From Streptomyces pyxinicus (GTDB taxonomy: Bacteria > Actinomycetota > Actinomycetes > Streptomycetales > Streptomycetaceae): a stretch of 64,000 bases of DNA. The stretch covers positions 1-64,000 of the forward strand of contig NZ_JANUGP010000001.1 in NCBI RefSeq assembly GCF_024753135.1, written 5' to 3'. Under the pieces are notes generated by a model. It ran no database searches. It had not been told where the DNA came from and saw only the letters and a program-made list of their open reading frames with translations. A program made the translations under genes and the position numbers. Shown here in pieces: positions 32,949 to 43,303 of the stretch (the first letter of the stretch is position 1; each line of letters opens with the position of its first letter).

Positions 32949-34346
32949 GAGCGGTCCCCTCCCGCAGCAGTTCCGCCACCCGCGCCCCGCAGTGGAAGCC
33001 CTGGCAGCGGCCGGCCCGGGCCCGGGTGCGGCGGCGCAGGCCCTCCGGGGTGCGGGGCGGGACGGTGGCGGCGAGGGCGTCGCGGATCTCGCCCCGGGAG
33101 ACGCGCTCGCAGAAGCAGACGAGGTCGGCGTAGGCCGGGTCGGCGGCGACGAGTCCGGGCCGCTCGCAGGGGCGGGGGGCGGTGGCGCCGAGGTCCGGCA
33201 TGGTGACCGGGGCCGGCTCCCGGACGGGGCCGAGATCGAGCCCGGTGTCGGCGAGCAGGCCGGTGACGTGCGCGGCGATGGCCATGGAGGCGGAGAGGCC
33301 GGTGGAGCGGATGGAGCCGACGGTGACGTACCGCTCGCCGGGGTGCGCGGTGATGCGGTAGTCCTCGTGTTCGGTGGCCGCGCGCAGCCCGGCGTAGACG
33401 GCGGTGACCTCCTCGTCGAGCAGGGCGGGCAGGACGCGGCGGCCCTTGTCCCGGAGCAGGGCGATGCCCTCGGCGGTGGAGTGCGTGGCGCTCTTGTCGT
33501 GCAGGTCCTCGGCGGTGGGGCCGAGCAGGACGTTGCCGTGGACGGTGGGGGCGACGAGGACGCCCTTGCCGAGCGCGGTCGGGACGGGCAGCAGGATGTG
33601 CCGGACCAGCGGGCGGGCGAGCCGGTCGTACACGAGGAGCTGGCCCCGGCGCGGGGTGACGGTGAAGTCGTCGTGGCCGAGCAGCCGGTCGAGGGTGTCG
33701 GCGCCCAGACCGGCCGCGTTGACGAGATGGCGGGCGCGCAGGGTGCCGCGCGTGGTGGTGAGCAGGTGGCCGTCGCCGTCCCGGGTGACGGTCTCGACGG
33801 CCGCTCGCAGGTGGAGGTCGGTTCCGGCGCGGACGGCCTGGGTGGCGTAGGCGAGGGTGGTGGTCCAGGGGCAGATGACACTCTCGCCGGGCACGTGCAG
33901 GGCGCCGAGCGCGCCGGGACCCAGATGGGGTTCGCGGGCGTACAGCTCACCTTGGCCCAGCATGCGGGTCTCGGTGTGTCCGTTGCGCACGGCCTTCCCT
34001 GCCAGTCGGGGCAGGGCGGCCCGTTGCTCCTCGTCCCAGGCGACGAGGAGGGCGCCGACGGCTTCGAGGGCGATGCCGGACTCGGCCGCGTAGGCCGTCA
34101 GGCGCCGGTACCCGTCCCGGACGAGGCGGGCCTCCAGGGTGCCCGGGGTGGCGTCGAAACCGGTGTGCACGATGGCGGTGTTGGCCTTGGAGGTGCCCTG
34201 TCCGACGTCGTCCCGCGCCTCCACGAGGGCGACGCGCAGCCGGGGCCGGCGGGCCAGTTCGCGGGCGAGGGCGCAGCCGACGACGCCGGCGCCGACGATC
34301 GCCACGTCGTACGGCTCCGGGGGCAGCGGTCCGTCCGCCGTGACGG

Positions 34347-34350
<4 letters not shown>
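32938..34350 (-). CDS. GlpA-like FAD oxidoreductase with C-terminal BFD [2Fe-2S] domain
   Basis: This 470-aa DAO-fold oxidase/dehydrogenase has the FAD-binding YDVAIVGAGVVGCALARELA (about residues 14-33), the strings GTSKANTAIVHTGFDATPGT and LVNAAGLGADTLDRLLG, and a RYVTVGSIRSTGLSASMAIA region closing the active site. The last 70 residues form a BFD-like 2Fe-2S domain with CFCERVSRGEI and GRCQGFHCGARV (C-x-C...C-x4-C). This fusion is typical of GlpA-type glycerol 3-phosphate dehydrogenases and relatives. The GTG at 34350 overlaps the kinase stop (GTGA). With kinase and partner flavoprotein it suggests phosphorylation followed by oxidation of a polyol. Glycerol is likely but not proven. Confidence 0.87.
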
Positions 34351-35777
<1,427 letters not shown>

Positions 35778-35873
35778 CGGGTGCGCTCCGCTGCTCCGGT
35801 GGTGAAGATCACATGCCTCAGCCTGCCGTCGGCCGGCGCGGCGCGTCAAGCCGCCCTGACCAAAAGCCAACTT

Positions 35874-35905
35874 GCCTGTATAAATCGTTGAGTTAGCAAC
35901 AATGG
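35874..35905. promoter_or_regulatory. AT-rich promoter/operator candidate for the polyol kinase operon
   Basis: The segment around 35874-35905 is far more AT-rich than its surroundings. It contains GTTGAGTTAGCAAC (GTTG-N6-CAAC inverted repeat). On the minus strand TTGTTG and TACAGG are 16 bp apart, a possible weak promoter for the kinase operon. A GlpR/DeoR- or GylR-type regulator would be expected, but none is encoded nearby. Confidence 0.45.
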
Positions 35906-36037
35906 CAGCGCCGGAACGTCCCCCTCTATAGTGACCGCCGACCGCGCGCGACACTTTCGAACACCGCCCAGGGGAGGGCTGTTGCTACGTCACCCCGCCA
36001 TCTCGCCCACGTGCCAGGGGCAGGGGGCCGACGGCTG

Positions 36038-37030
36038 ATGGCCAGAGAAGGAGCCCGTCCCTCCTACGACCCCGCCGGCCCCGACCGCCCCCTGCGCGGC
36101 GCGCTCCAGGATCTGCGCACCGGCCGCTGGATGGCCATGCGGACCCTGCTCGCGGAGACCGGCCAGTGGTGGCTGTGGACCCAGCGCACCCAGGTGCTCG
36201 CCGCCGCGGCGGCCGGTACCGACGTGGTGCGGGCCTGGCTCGCGGAGGAGCCCGACAGCGCCCACGCGGCGGTGATGCAGGCCCGGGTCGGGGTGGAGCG
36301 CGCGCTGCGTGCCCAGCGTGAACGGCACCTGCGTACCCACGAGTTGTGGATCGAGGCGTGGGACGCCGCCCAGTCCGCCTCCCGCGTCGCCCCACAGAAC
36401 CCGGTGCCCTGGGTGTGCCTGCTCGCGCTGGCCCAGTTGGACCCGGAGCAGCGCTGGGAGGAGCACCGGGCCGCGGCCCCCGAACCGCTGCTGCCGCCGG
36501 GCCCCTGGGGGCTGTTGGCGGAGGCGGGCAAGCGGGACCCGTACAACCGCGAGGCCCACCACCGGATGCTCCAGTTCCTGTACGCGCGCGGCGGCACCGG
36601 CCGGCTCGCGGAGGCCGCCGGCTACGCCCAGTGGGCCGCCGACCGCGCCCCGGCCGGCTCCGCCCTTCATGTGCTGCCGCTGTACGTCCGGGTGGAGCGC
36701 TACCGCCGGGACAGCGGGCACGACGCGGCCCTGGACCTGCACTGGGTGGCGGAGGACGCGGCACGCGAGACCCGGCACGCCCTGCACGCCTGGTTCGAGC
36801 ACACCCACCGCGCCGAACGCTCCCTGCTGGACCTCAACCACCTGGCGCACGCCCTGTGGGGCTCCCACCGATTCGCGGACGCGGCACGGGTGTTCGAGGC
36901 CATCGGGCCGTACTTCACGCCCCCGCCGTGGATGTACCGCACCTCCGACCGCGACCGGGCCGTGGAAATCTTCGTCCAGGCCCGGGAGCGCTCCCGCGCG
37001 GCCTCCGACGGCTCCGGTCCGCACCCCTGA
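36038..37030 (+). CDS. Hypothetical helical (TPR-like) protein
   Basis: This 330-aa soluble protein is not recognised. It is rich in Ala, Arg, Trp and His, almost entirely helical, without signal peptide or membrane segment. Examples are RGALQDLRTGRWMAMRTLLA, HELWIEAWDAAQSASRVAPQ, HHRMLQFLYARGGTGRLAEA, YAQWAADRAPAGSALHVLPL and RSLLDLNHLAHALWGSHRFA. Repeated 30-40 residue helical pairs suggest a TPR-like scaffold. The start is uncertain: ATG 36038 is used, and a GTG 27 bp upstream is in frame. It is divergent from the polyol kinase and 72 bp before an amino acid permease on the same strand. Similar proteins in Streptomyces are annotated only as hypothetical. Confidence 0.7.
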   Translation: MAREGARPSYDPAGPDRPLRGALQDLRTGRWMAMRTLLAETGQWWLWTQRTQVLAAAAAGTDVVRAWLAEEPDSAHAAVMQARVGVERALRAQRERHLRTHELWIEAWDAAQSASRVAPQNPVPWVCLLALAQLDPEQRWEEHRAAAPEPLLPPGPWGLLAEAGKRDPYNREAHHRMLQFLYARGGTGRLAEAAGYAQWAADRAPAGSALHVLPLYVRVERYRRDSGHDAALDLHWVAEDAARETRHALHAWFEHTHRAERSLLDLNHLAHALWGSHRFADAARVFEAIGPYFTPPPWMYRTSDRDRAVEIFVQARERSRAASDGSGPHP

Positions 37031-37102
37031 ACGCACCACCACACCACCGCGACGCCGTACCGCCGCACCCCCAAGTCCCGCTGACTTCCCGGAGGTTCCC
37101 GC

Positions 37103-38635
37103 ATGTCCCCCACCCCCGAACCGGTCCCCTCGCCCGGGCGGCACCAGCAGGACGAGGAGCAGCGTCTGCGCGAGCTGGGCTACCGGCCCGTGCTGGCCCG
37201 CCGCATGGGCGGGTTCGGCAACTTCGCGATCAGCTTCTCGGTGATCTCGATCCTGTCCGGCTGTATGACCCTGTACGGCTTCGGCCTGAACACCGGCGGC
37301 CCCGCCGTGATGCTCTGGGGCTGGGCCGGGGTCGGCCTGTTCGTGCTCTGCGTCGGCCTCGCGCTCGCCGAGGTCACCAGCGCCTACCCGACCTCCGGCG
37401 CCCTGTACTACATGGCCGACCGGCTCGGCGGCCGGCGCTGGGGCTGGTACACCGGCTGGCTGAACCTGCTCGGCCTGCTCGGCGCGATCGCCGGCATCGA
37501 CTACGGCGCCGCCCTGTTCACCGGCGCGTTCGCCAACCTCCAGTGGGGCTTCGAACCGACGCCCGGCAAGACCATGCTGATCTTCTGCGCGATCCTGCTG
37601 CTGCACGCCACGCTGAACCTGTTCGGCGTCCGCCTGGTCAGCCTGCTCAACTCGGTCAGCGTGTGGTGGCACCTGGCCGGTGTCGCGCTGATCGTCGGCG
37701 CCCTGGCGATCGTCCCCGACCACCACCAGTCGGCGTCCTTCGTGTTCACGAAGTTCGTCAACGAGACCGGCTGGCACAACCCGCTGTACGTGGCGGCGAT
37801 CGGCCTGCTGCTCGCGCAGTACACCTTCTCCGGATACGACGCCTCCGCGCACCTGTCCGAGGAGACCTCGCACGCCTCGGTCTCCGCCGCCAAGGGCATC
37901 GTCCGGTCCATCTGGGTGTCCTGGCTGGCCGGTTTCGTGCTGCTGGCCGGACTGACCTTCGCCATCCAGGACTACGACGCGACGCGTGCCACCGACACCG
38001 GGGTGCCGCCCGCCCAGATCCTCCTGGACGGACTCGGCACCGACGGCGCCAGCGCGCTGCTGCTGGTCGTGATCGTGGCCCAGCTCTTCTGCGGCAACGC
38101 CGAGGTCGCCGCCGCCAGCCGGATGGTGTTCGCGTTCAGCCGGGACGGCGCGCTGCCCGGCTCGCACCTGTGGCGCAAGGTCAGCAGCCGCACGCAGACC
38201 CCGGTGGCCGCCGTGTGGCTGTCGGTGACCGTCGCCTGTGCGCTCGCCCTGCCGTCCCTGTACTCCGCGACGGCGTACAACGCGGTCACCGCCATCAACG
38301 TCATCGGCATCACGCCCGCCTACGCGATCCCGGTGCTGCTGCGGCTGCGCGCGGGCGACCGCTTCCGGCCCGGCCCCTGGAACCTGGGCCGCTGGAGCCG
38401 GCCCGTCGGCTGGATCGCGGTGGTCTGGGTGGCCTGTGTGACCGTCCTGTTCTGCCTGCCGCAGGCCTCCCCGGTCACGGCCGACACGATGAACTACGCC
38501 TCGATCGCCCTCGCGGTCGTCCTCGTCCTGGCCAGCGTCTGGTGGTACGTCGCCCGCCGCTCGTACGGCACCCCGACCACGGCCGCCTACGGCAGCGACA
38601 AGGACCAGGCCGAACTGGCGGAGGGCATCGTCTGA
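37103..38635 (+). CDS. APC-family amino acid/GABA-type permease
   Basis: This 510-aa transporter has 12 membrane helices. It has the amino acid-polyamine-organocation family N-terminus RMGGFGNFAISFSVISILSG and EVTSAYPTSGALYYMADRLG (about residues 88-107). NEVxAAxR-like SGYDASAHLSEETSHASVSA-AKGI is the conserved loop of the GABA/choline/BAT1-like subgroup. ITPAYAIPVLLRLRAGDRFR-PGPW near the C-terminus is also typical. It probably imports a neutral amino acid or GABA with protons. The precise substrate is not readable. ATG 37103 follows CCGGAGGTTCCCGC. A long stem-loop (38696-38738) follows the gene. Confidence 0.9.
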   Translation: MSPTPEPVPSPGRHQQDEEQRLRELGYRPVLARRMGGFGNFAISFSVISILSGCMTLYGFGLNTGGPAVMLWGWAGVGLFVLCVGLALAEVTSAYPTSGALYYMADRLGGRRWGWYTGWLNLLGLLGAIAGIDYGAALFTGAFANLQWGFEPTPGKTMLIFCAILLLHATLNLFGVRLVSLLNSVSVWWHLAGVALIVGALAIVPDHHQSASFVFTKFVNETGWHNPLYVAAIGLLLAQYTFSGYDASAHLSEETSHASVSAAKGIVRSIWVSWLAGFVLLAGLTFAIQDYDATRATDTGVPPAQILLDGLGTDGASALLLVVIVAQLFCGNAEVAAASRMVFAFSRDGALPGSHLWRKVSSRTQTPVAAVWLSVTVACALALPSLYSATAYNAVTAINVIGITPAYAIPVLLRLRAGDRFRPGPWNLGRWSRPVGWIAVVWVACVTVLFCLPQASPVTADTMNYASIALAVVLVLASVWWYVARRSYGTPTTAAYGSDKDQAELAEGIV

Positions 38636-38695
38636 GCCGGCCCCCGCCGGACGCCGCTCCAGGTACGAACTGGAGTGCCGGATACGGCAGGATGA

Positions 38696-38738
38696 GCGAG
38701 CGCGCGGGCCGTCGGTGACCGGCCGGCCGCGCGCTCGC
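38696..38738 (+). terminator. Stem-loop terminator after the permease gene
   Basis: GCGAGCGCGCGG (38696-38707) pairs perfectly with CCGCGCGCTCGC (38727-38738). The loop GCCGTCGGTGACCGGCCGG can pair further. It lies 60 bp beyond the permease stop. There is no T-tract. Confidence 0.7.
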
Positions 38739-38822
38739 ACATCCCGGACGTCGAACAGGTGACAACGTGACGAGACTTCACATCGGGCTCCGCGCAGCCG
38801 CTCTCCGCCCCGGAGGTGACCG

Positions 38823-39908
38823 GTGAACCGCGCGCTGACCCTGGACGACCTCGTCCTCGCCGGGATCGCCCTGGCGGCCGGCCTGGTGCTCGCCTTCCTG
38901 TCCCGCACGCTGCTGCGCTGGCTGGCGGGGCACGCCAAGCGCACCCGCTGGAGCGGCGACGACGTCATCGTGGACGCGCTGCGCTCGGTGGTGCCCTGGG
39001 CGGCGATCGCCGGCGGGGCGGCAGCGGCGGCGGCCGTCCTGCCGCTGACCCGGGGCGTCCGGCACCACGTCGACCAGTTCCTCCAGGTCTGGCTGATCCT
39101 GGTGGTGACGGTGTCCGCGGCCCGGGTGATCGCCGGCCTGGTGCGGACGGTGACACAGTCCCGCTCCGGAGTCGCCGGCTCGGCGACCATCTTCGTCAAC
39201 ATCACCCGTGTCCTGGTGCTGGCGATCGGCTTCCTGGTCGTCCTGCAGACCCTCGGCGTCTCCATCGCACCCCTGCTGACCGCCCTCGGCGTCGGCGGTC
39301 TGGCCGTCGCCCTGGCCCTTCAGGACACGCTCGCCAACCTCTTCGCGGGCATCCACATCCTGGCCTCCAAGACCGTCCAGCCGGGCGACTACATCCGGCT
39401 GAGCAGCGGCGAGGAGGGCTACGTGGTGGACATCAACTGGCGCCAGACCACGGTCCGCCAGCTGTCCAACAACCTGGTGGTCATCCCCAACGGCCAGCTC
39501 GCCAAGGCCAACATGACCAACTTCACCCAGCCCGAGCAGCAGTTGACGATCCTGGTGCAGGTGGGCGTGAGCTACGACAGCGACCTCGACCACGTCGAGC
39601 GCGTCACCCTGGAGGTCATCGCCGAGACCATGCGGGAGATCACCGGCGCGGTGCCGGACCACGAACCCGCCATCCGCTTCCACACCTTCGGCGACTCCCG
39701 CATCGGCTTCACGGTGATCCTCGGCGTCGGCGAGTTCAGCGACCAGTACCGCATCAAGCACGAGTTCATCAAACGCCTGCACCGCCGCTACCGCGCGGAG
39801 AACATCCGCATCCCCTCCCCCACCCGCACGGTCGCCCTCCAGCAGGGCACGGTGGTCATCCCGCAGCAGCGCACGGCCCAGGACCCGTCCCCCTCTCCCG
39901 CGGAGTAG
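38823..39908 (+). CDS. MscS-family mechanosensitive channel
   Basis: This 361-aa small-conductance mechanosensitive channel protects against osmotic downshock by opening under membrane tension. Three or four N-terminal helices lead to the pore-lining helix and beta-domain: IAPLLTALGVGGLAVALALQ then DTLANLFAGIHILASKTVQP-GDYIRL. This is the diagnostic MscS string with Gly/Ala packing residues. VDINWRQTTVRQLSNNLVVI-PNGQLAKANMTNF is the conserved beta-domain. A C-terminal alpha/beta vestibule follows (about residues 235-345). GTG 38823 has an excellent GGAGGTGACCG ribosome binding site. It stands alone between two terminator or intergenic regions. Confidence 0.93.
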   Translation: MNRALTLDDLVLAGIALAAGLVLAFLSRTLLRWLAGHAKRTRWSGDDVIVDALRSVVPWAAIAGGAAAAAAVLPLTRGVRHHVDQFLQVWLILVVTVSAARVIAGLVRTVTQSRSGVAGSATIFVNITRVLVLAIGFLVVLQTLGVSIAPLLTALGVGGLAVALALQDTLANLFAGIHILASKTVQPGDYIRLSSGEEGYVVDINWRQTTVRQLSNNLVVIPNGQLAKANMTNFTQPEQQLTILVQVGVSYDSDLDHVERVTLEVIAETMREITGAVPDHEPAIRFHTFGDSRIGFTVILGVGEFSDQYRIKHEFIKRLHRRYRAENIRIPSPTRTVALQQGTVVIPQQRTAQDPSPSPAE

Positions 39909-39970
39909 CCCGCCCCGGCCGGCAGTGGCCAGGCATCACCTCGGACGGGTTCGCCGTGCCCGGGCCCGGC

Positions 39971-40489
39971 TCAGTGGGTGACGGCGAGCTTGAACGCGAT
40001 GATCGCCAGGCCCAGCAGCAGATTGACCGTGGCGGTGCCGGCGACCTGCCGCCAGGACGCGTAGGCCTGCCGCGCGCCGGCCGCCGACCAGCCCACCTGG
40101 CCGGCCACCGCCACCGCGATCGCCAGCCAGGCGGCGCCCCCGACGTCCAGCCCGAGCAGCGGGCTGACGGCGACCGCGAGGGCCGGGGGTACGGCCGCCT
40201 TCACGATGGGCCACTCCTCGCGGCAGACCCGCAGCACGGTCGGCCGGTCCAGCGGCCGTTGCGCGAGACGGTTGCCGAACAGCTGGGCGTGTACGTGCGC
40301 GATCCAGAAGACCAGGCCCGTGACCAGCAGCAGGAGCACCAGGTGCAGCCGCGGGAACTCGCCCGGGGAGCCGGCGCCGATCACCACGGACGCGGCGAGC
40401 ATCGAGCCGTAGACCGCGCCGGTGTAGTCGGCGTGGGCGCGGCGGGGCGCTCGGTGCTCGGGGGCCGCGGTGGGATCGGTCGAGGACAT
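39971..40489 (-). CDS. Four-helix integral membrane protein, unknown function
   Basis: This 172-aa protein has hydrophobic segments at about residues 26-40 (YGSMLAASVVIGAG), 48-66 (LHLVLLLLVTGLVFWIAHV), 98-116 (AAVPPALAVAVSPLLGLDV), 117-133 and 150-168. AHVHAQLFGNRLAQRP between helices 2 and 3 is the most distinctive string. It is common in Streptomyces as a hypothetical or 'integral membrane' protein. I cannot assign a function. The ATG at 40489 fits the composition. Downstream it converges on the MscS gene. Upstream lies a gene-poor stretch ending in a 32-bp tandem repeat. Confidence 0.75.
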   Translation of the reverse strand: MSSTDPTAAPEHRAPRRAHADYTGAVYGSMLAASVVIGAGSPGEFPRLHLVLLLLVTGLVFWIAHVHAQLFGNRLAQRPLDRPTVLRVCREEWPIVKAAVPPALAVAVSPLLGLDVGGAAWLAIAVAVAGQVGWSAAGARQAYASWRQVAGTATVNLLLGLAIIAFKLAVTH

Positions 40490-40813
40490 GCGCGGTGACC
40501 TTTCGTGCGCGCGGCGTCGGCGGGCCGCCGGGAGGGACCGGGCGGGGTGCGGGTCGGATCACGCCGTGGTCCCGGGCCCGGCGTACGGCCTCGGCGCGAG
40601 TGTCCAGCGGCCGGCGGAAGGTGGCCGGCCGGCCCGGAGCGCGAACCGGGTTTCGAGGAACGGCTCGCCCAGGGGATCGACGTACGCGACGTCCGGTCCC
40701 CGCGGTTTCTCGTGCCGCGCGGCCACGGGGTCATCACCCCTGTCCGTCAGGCCGTGGCGGGTGCTCCACCCGATCAGCATCCCAGCGTTCCGGCACCGCC
40801 GCAGGTCGCTCGG
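40490..40813. other. Gene-poor stretch with possible coding remnant
   Basis: About 320 bp between a membrane-protein gene and the 32-bp repeat array. A minus-strand frame (40559-40780) has coding-like composition over some 60 codons (PRGPDVAYVDPLGEPFLETR) but no ribosome binding site and no recognised family. It may be the tail of a lost gene. Nothing else is evident. Confidence 0.4.
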
Positions 40814-41005
40814 GGCCGGGCAGGCGGGGACCGGTCAGTGCCCGGGGCCGGGCACACGGAGCCCGGTCAGAGCCCGAAGCCAGGCACACGGAGCCCGGTC
40901 AGAGCCCGGGGCCGGGCAGGCGGAGCCCGGTCAGTGCCCGGGGCCGGGCAGGCGGGGACCGGTCAGAGTTCGGGGCCGGGCAGGCAGGGCCCGGTCAGTG
41001 CTCGG
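40814..41005. repeat. Six-unit 32-bp tandem repeat containing a gene's stop codon
   Basis: Six consecutive 32-bp units start at 40814, 40846, 40878, 40910, 40942 and 40974, each of the form GGCCGGGCAGGCGGGG... ...GGTCAG...CGG. The last unit includes the codons and TGA stop (TCA at 40995-40997) of the membrane-protein gene read on the minus strand. Each unit can also fold (CCGGGC...GCCCGG on the minus strand), so the array could act as iterated terminators. No spacers, so not CRISPR. Confidence 0.92.
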
Positions 41006-42326
41006 GGCTCGCCTTGTCGGGGAGCGGGCCGGGGCGCACCCGGCCGCCCGCGGCCAGCAGGGCGAGCAGGGCCAGGACGCCGAGCAGGATGAGGACCAGC
41101 AGGAGGACCGTGAGGACCGTCGGGTGGTTCCACAGCGCGAAGACGAGGGCGACGACCAGCAGGGCGGTCAGGGTGAGCCACCGGCGGTGGGCGAGCGTCC
41201 AGGTGCCGGCCCGCCCGGTGCCGAGGTGCCGGTCCGCCGCCCAGCGGGCCGCGGCGTCGGCGGCGTGGTCCGAGCCGCCCCGGACCGCCACGGGCAGCCG
41301 GCCCGGCCCCACGAAGTAGGCGCCGAGGGCGATGACGACGCCGAGGACGACGGCCGTGCGCAGGCTGACCCGCAGGAAGCGCAGCAGGGTGTCGAAGACC
41401 GCTCCGGCGGCGGCCTTGGACTGCACCTGCGGGGGGAGGTGGCCGAGGTAGTAGTGGCGCGCCACGACCAGGGCGAGGGCCACCACGAGGCAGGCGAACG
41501 CGGCGCCGAGCGCGGTCCGGGCAAGGGCCCGGCGCCGGCGGTGGGCCAGCAGTACGCCGGCGGCGCCGAGCACGACGACGATCACCGGGAGCCAGTTGCC
41601 GACGACGTCGAGGAGGTGGGCGGCGGTACGGAACGTGGCGAGTTCGTCCGACTGGAACAGCACGAACTCCTTGTCGACCTGGGGGATCTTCTCGGCGGGT
41701 TTCAGCCCGGCCTCGACCAGGTCCTGCTTGACCCGGTCCACGGCGGTGCCCACGTTCAGGGTCACCGTGCCGTCGCTGACGCCGACGGCGCCGCGCCCCT
41801 CGCCGGTCAGGGCGTGCACGACGACGTTGTGGGCGGTGCGGTTGGCGGTGCGCCACACGGTGGCGAAGGCCTCGCTGTCCACGACCCGGGTGGCGATCTT
41901 GGTGGTGGCGTCGTCCACGACGGAGTCGAGCCGGGGGCCGAGGCTCCGGATCGCGTCGGTGGCGCGCGGTCCGAGCCCCTGGGAGCGCAGCCAGGCGGCC
42001 AGTTCGCCGGCGGCCACCTTGCCGTAGTCCCGGGCGCTGACGGCCTCGGTGATCCGGCGGACCGCCGCGTCCTGGACGGCGGGGTCGGTGGCCAGGGGCG
42101 CGACGGTGGCCACGTACCGGTCGGTGTCGAGCGTGATGTCGTGCACCCAGACGGCGAGCAGGGCCAGGGGTACGAGGACACAGGTGAGGACGATGAGCAC
42201 GGCGGAGGCGGCGCCGCGGGCGACGCGCCCGGCACCGGCGCCACGACGGCCCCGCGGCCGCACCGGGTCCGGGGAGGGCTGCGGGCCCGGGACCGGCTCC
42301 GGCTGCGGGTCGGGCGGCTCGGTCAC
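40995..42326 (-). CDS. Large actinobacterial integral membrane protein, unknown function
   Basis: This 443-aa protein has an N-terminal Pro-rich cytoplasmic tail, a first helix at about residues 38-60 (AASAVLIVLTCVLVPLALLA), then an extracytoplasmic domain of about 170 residues (DITLDTDRYVATVAPLATDP, AVQDAAVRRITEAV). Four or five helices follow in the C-terminal half (VGNWLPVIVVVLGAAGVLLA, LGAAFACLVVALALVV and others). This layout (short tail, TM, 'TDRYVxTVxPLAxDPxVQ' domain, TM bundle) is common in actinomycetes, but its role is unknown to me. Its stop codon is the last unit of a six-copy 32-bp repeat. It is not in an evident operon. Confidence 0.8.
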   Translation of the reverse strand: MTEPPDPQPEPVPGPQPSPDPVRPRGRRGAGAGRVARGAASAVLIVLTCVLVPLALLAVWVHDITLDTDRYVATVAPLATDPAVQDAAVRRITEAVSARDYGKVAAGELAAWLRSQGLGPRATDAIRSLGPRLDSVVDDATTKIATRVVDSEAFATVWRTANRTAHNVVVHALTGEGRGAVGVSDGTVTLNVGTAVDRVKQDLVEAGLKPAEKIPQVDKEFVLFQSDELATFRTAAHLLDVVGNWLPVIVVVLGAAGVLLAHRRRRALARTALGAAFACLVVALALVVARHYYLGHLPPQVQSKAAAGAVFDTLLRFLRVSLRTAVVLGVVIALGAYFVGPGRLPVAVRGGSDHAADAAARWAADRHLGTGRAGTWTLAHRRWLTLTALLVVALVFALWNHPTVLTVLLLVLILLGVLALLALLAAGGRVRPGPLPDKASPEH

Positions 42327-42417
42327 GGGGGCCCTCCGGCGCGGTCGGTGCCTGAACAGTCACCATTGCGGCAGTCCGGCGGGCGTCGCGCGCGCCGGGT
42401 GGGCCGTACGGACGAGG

Positions 42418-42984
42418 TCAGGGCCCCGGACGCGGAGCGCCCCGCCGCGGCGGCGGGCTGCCGAGGTGCCGGGCCAGGAAGGGTTCCTGCGCCAGTACGG
42501 CGCCCGCGGTGACGGCGACCGTGCCGGTGACGCAGACCACGATCAGCCAGGAGAGCGCCGCGAACACCGAGCCGACCGGGCCGTAGTCGGCGAGCGCCCG
42601 GTCGAGGGCCCGGGGCAGGTACAGGCGGGCGGTCAGCGACAGCGCGGTGAGGGCGGTCGCGGTGAGCAGGGCGCCCGGCAGCAGCGGCAGCCGGGCGATC
42701 AGGCGGCCGAGCAGCAGGTGCTGGGTCCACCACCACAGGGCCACCTGGCTGAGGAAGGTGAGCGGGAACCCCAGTCAGGCGCCGGCGCCGAAGCCGTCCC
42801 GGACCGGTCCCTGAAGGACCATGAACGCGATCCGCAGCGCCAGCCGGGCCAGCCACCGCCACGGGGCGATCCGGGTGCCCGAGCGCGGGATCTCCCAGGC
42901 CCGCTTGCACAGGCGTTGCAGCGCGGCACCCTGCGCGGGGCAGAGGTGCGAGCGCCCGGGGGCCGTGCTGGACTGGAGAGGCAC
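42418..42984 (-). pseudogene. YihY/BrkB-type membrane protein: N-terminally truncated with in-frame TGA
   Basis: Two consecutive segments in the same reading frame encode the C-terminal half of a YihY/YhjD family protein: WRWLARLALRIAFMVLQGPV then RDGFGAGA-stop-LGFPLTFLSQVALW, WWTQHLLLGRLIARLPLLPG, and DYGPVGSVFAALSWLIVVCV. A TGA at 42775-42777 interrupts them (GCC TGA CTG GGG). In homologues a Trp is common at such a position, so TGG to TGA is a plausible origin. The first 100 or more residues expected of the family are absent. Both defects make it a pseudogene. Alternatives are readthrough of the TGA or a sequencing error. Confidence 0.7.
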
Positions 42985-43079
42985 GGCGAACGCCGGCCGC
43001 CGGCCGTGGGGGCGCCGCCGAGGGGACGGACGAGACGGTCGTACGGTCCCGGCTCCCCGCCGGCCGCGAAGGAGTGGTC

Positions 43080-43289
43080 ATGGACAGTGTCGAACAGCAA
43101 CAGCAGGCGTACGGGCAGCCGCACCGGACGGCGCCGCCACCCGCACCCGCCGACCCGCCGCCCGGCACCGACGCCCCCGACGAGCTGACCCGCAAGATCG
43201 ACCAGCTCAAGCAGCTCACCGACCTCAAGACCCAGGGCGTGCTGTCGGACGCGGAGTTCGAGCAGCGGAAGCGGCAGCTGCTGGCCTGA
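43080..43289 (+). CDS. SHOCT-domain small protein
   Basis: This 69-aa protein has a Pro/Gln-rich N-terminus (QQQQAYGQPHRTAPPPAPAD) followed by a SHOCT domain, a short helical C-terminal motif: LTRKIDQLKQLTDLKTQGVL then SDAEFEQRKRQLLA. SHOCT modules occur at the end of many bacterial proteins and are thought to aid oligomerisation. By itself this protein has no known function. ATG 43080 has AAGGAGTGGTC directly upstream, which is decisive over the in-frame GTG six bases earlier. It is followed after 14 bp by the DUF4186 gene on the same strand, so the two form a small operon. Confidence 0.85.
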   Translation: MDSVEQQQQAYGQPHRTAPPPAPADPPPGTDAPDELTRKIDQLKQLTDLKTQGVLSDAEFEQRKRQLLA

Positions 43290-43303
43290 GCCGGAGGGGT
43301 GGC

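Noticed and set aside
40559..40780. Possible 73-codon gene on the minus strand
   Set aside because: Coding-like composition, but no ribosome binding site, no family and no neighbours; left as a possible remnant only.
40814..41005. CRISPR-like array of 32-bp repeats
   Set aside because: The units are directly adjacent with no unique spacers, and one unit contains a gene's stop codon, so it is a tandem repeat.
40995..43289. Mobile element explaining the YihY defect
   Set aside because: No transposase, terminal inverted repeats or target-site duplication were seen around the truncated gene.
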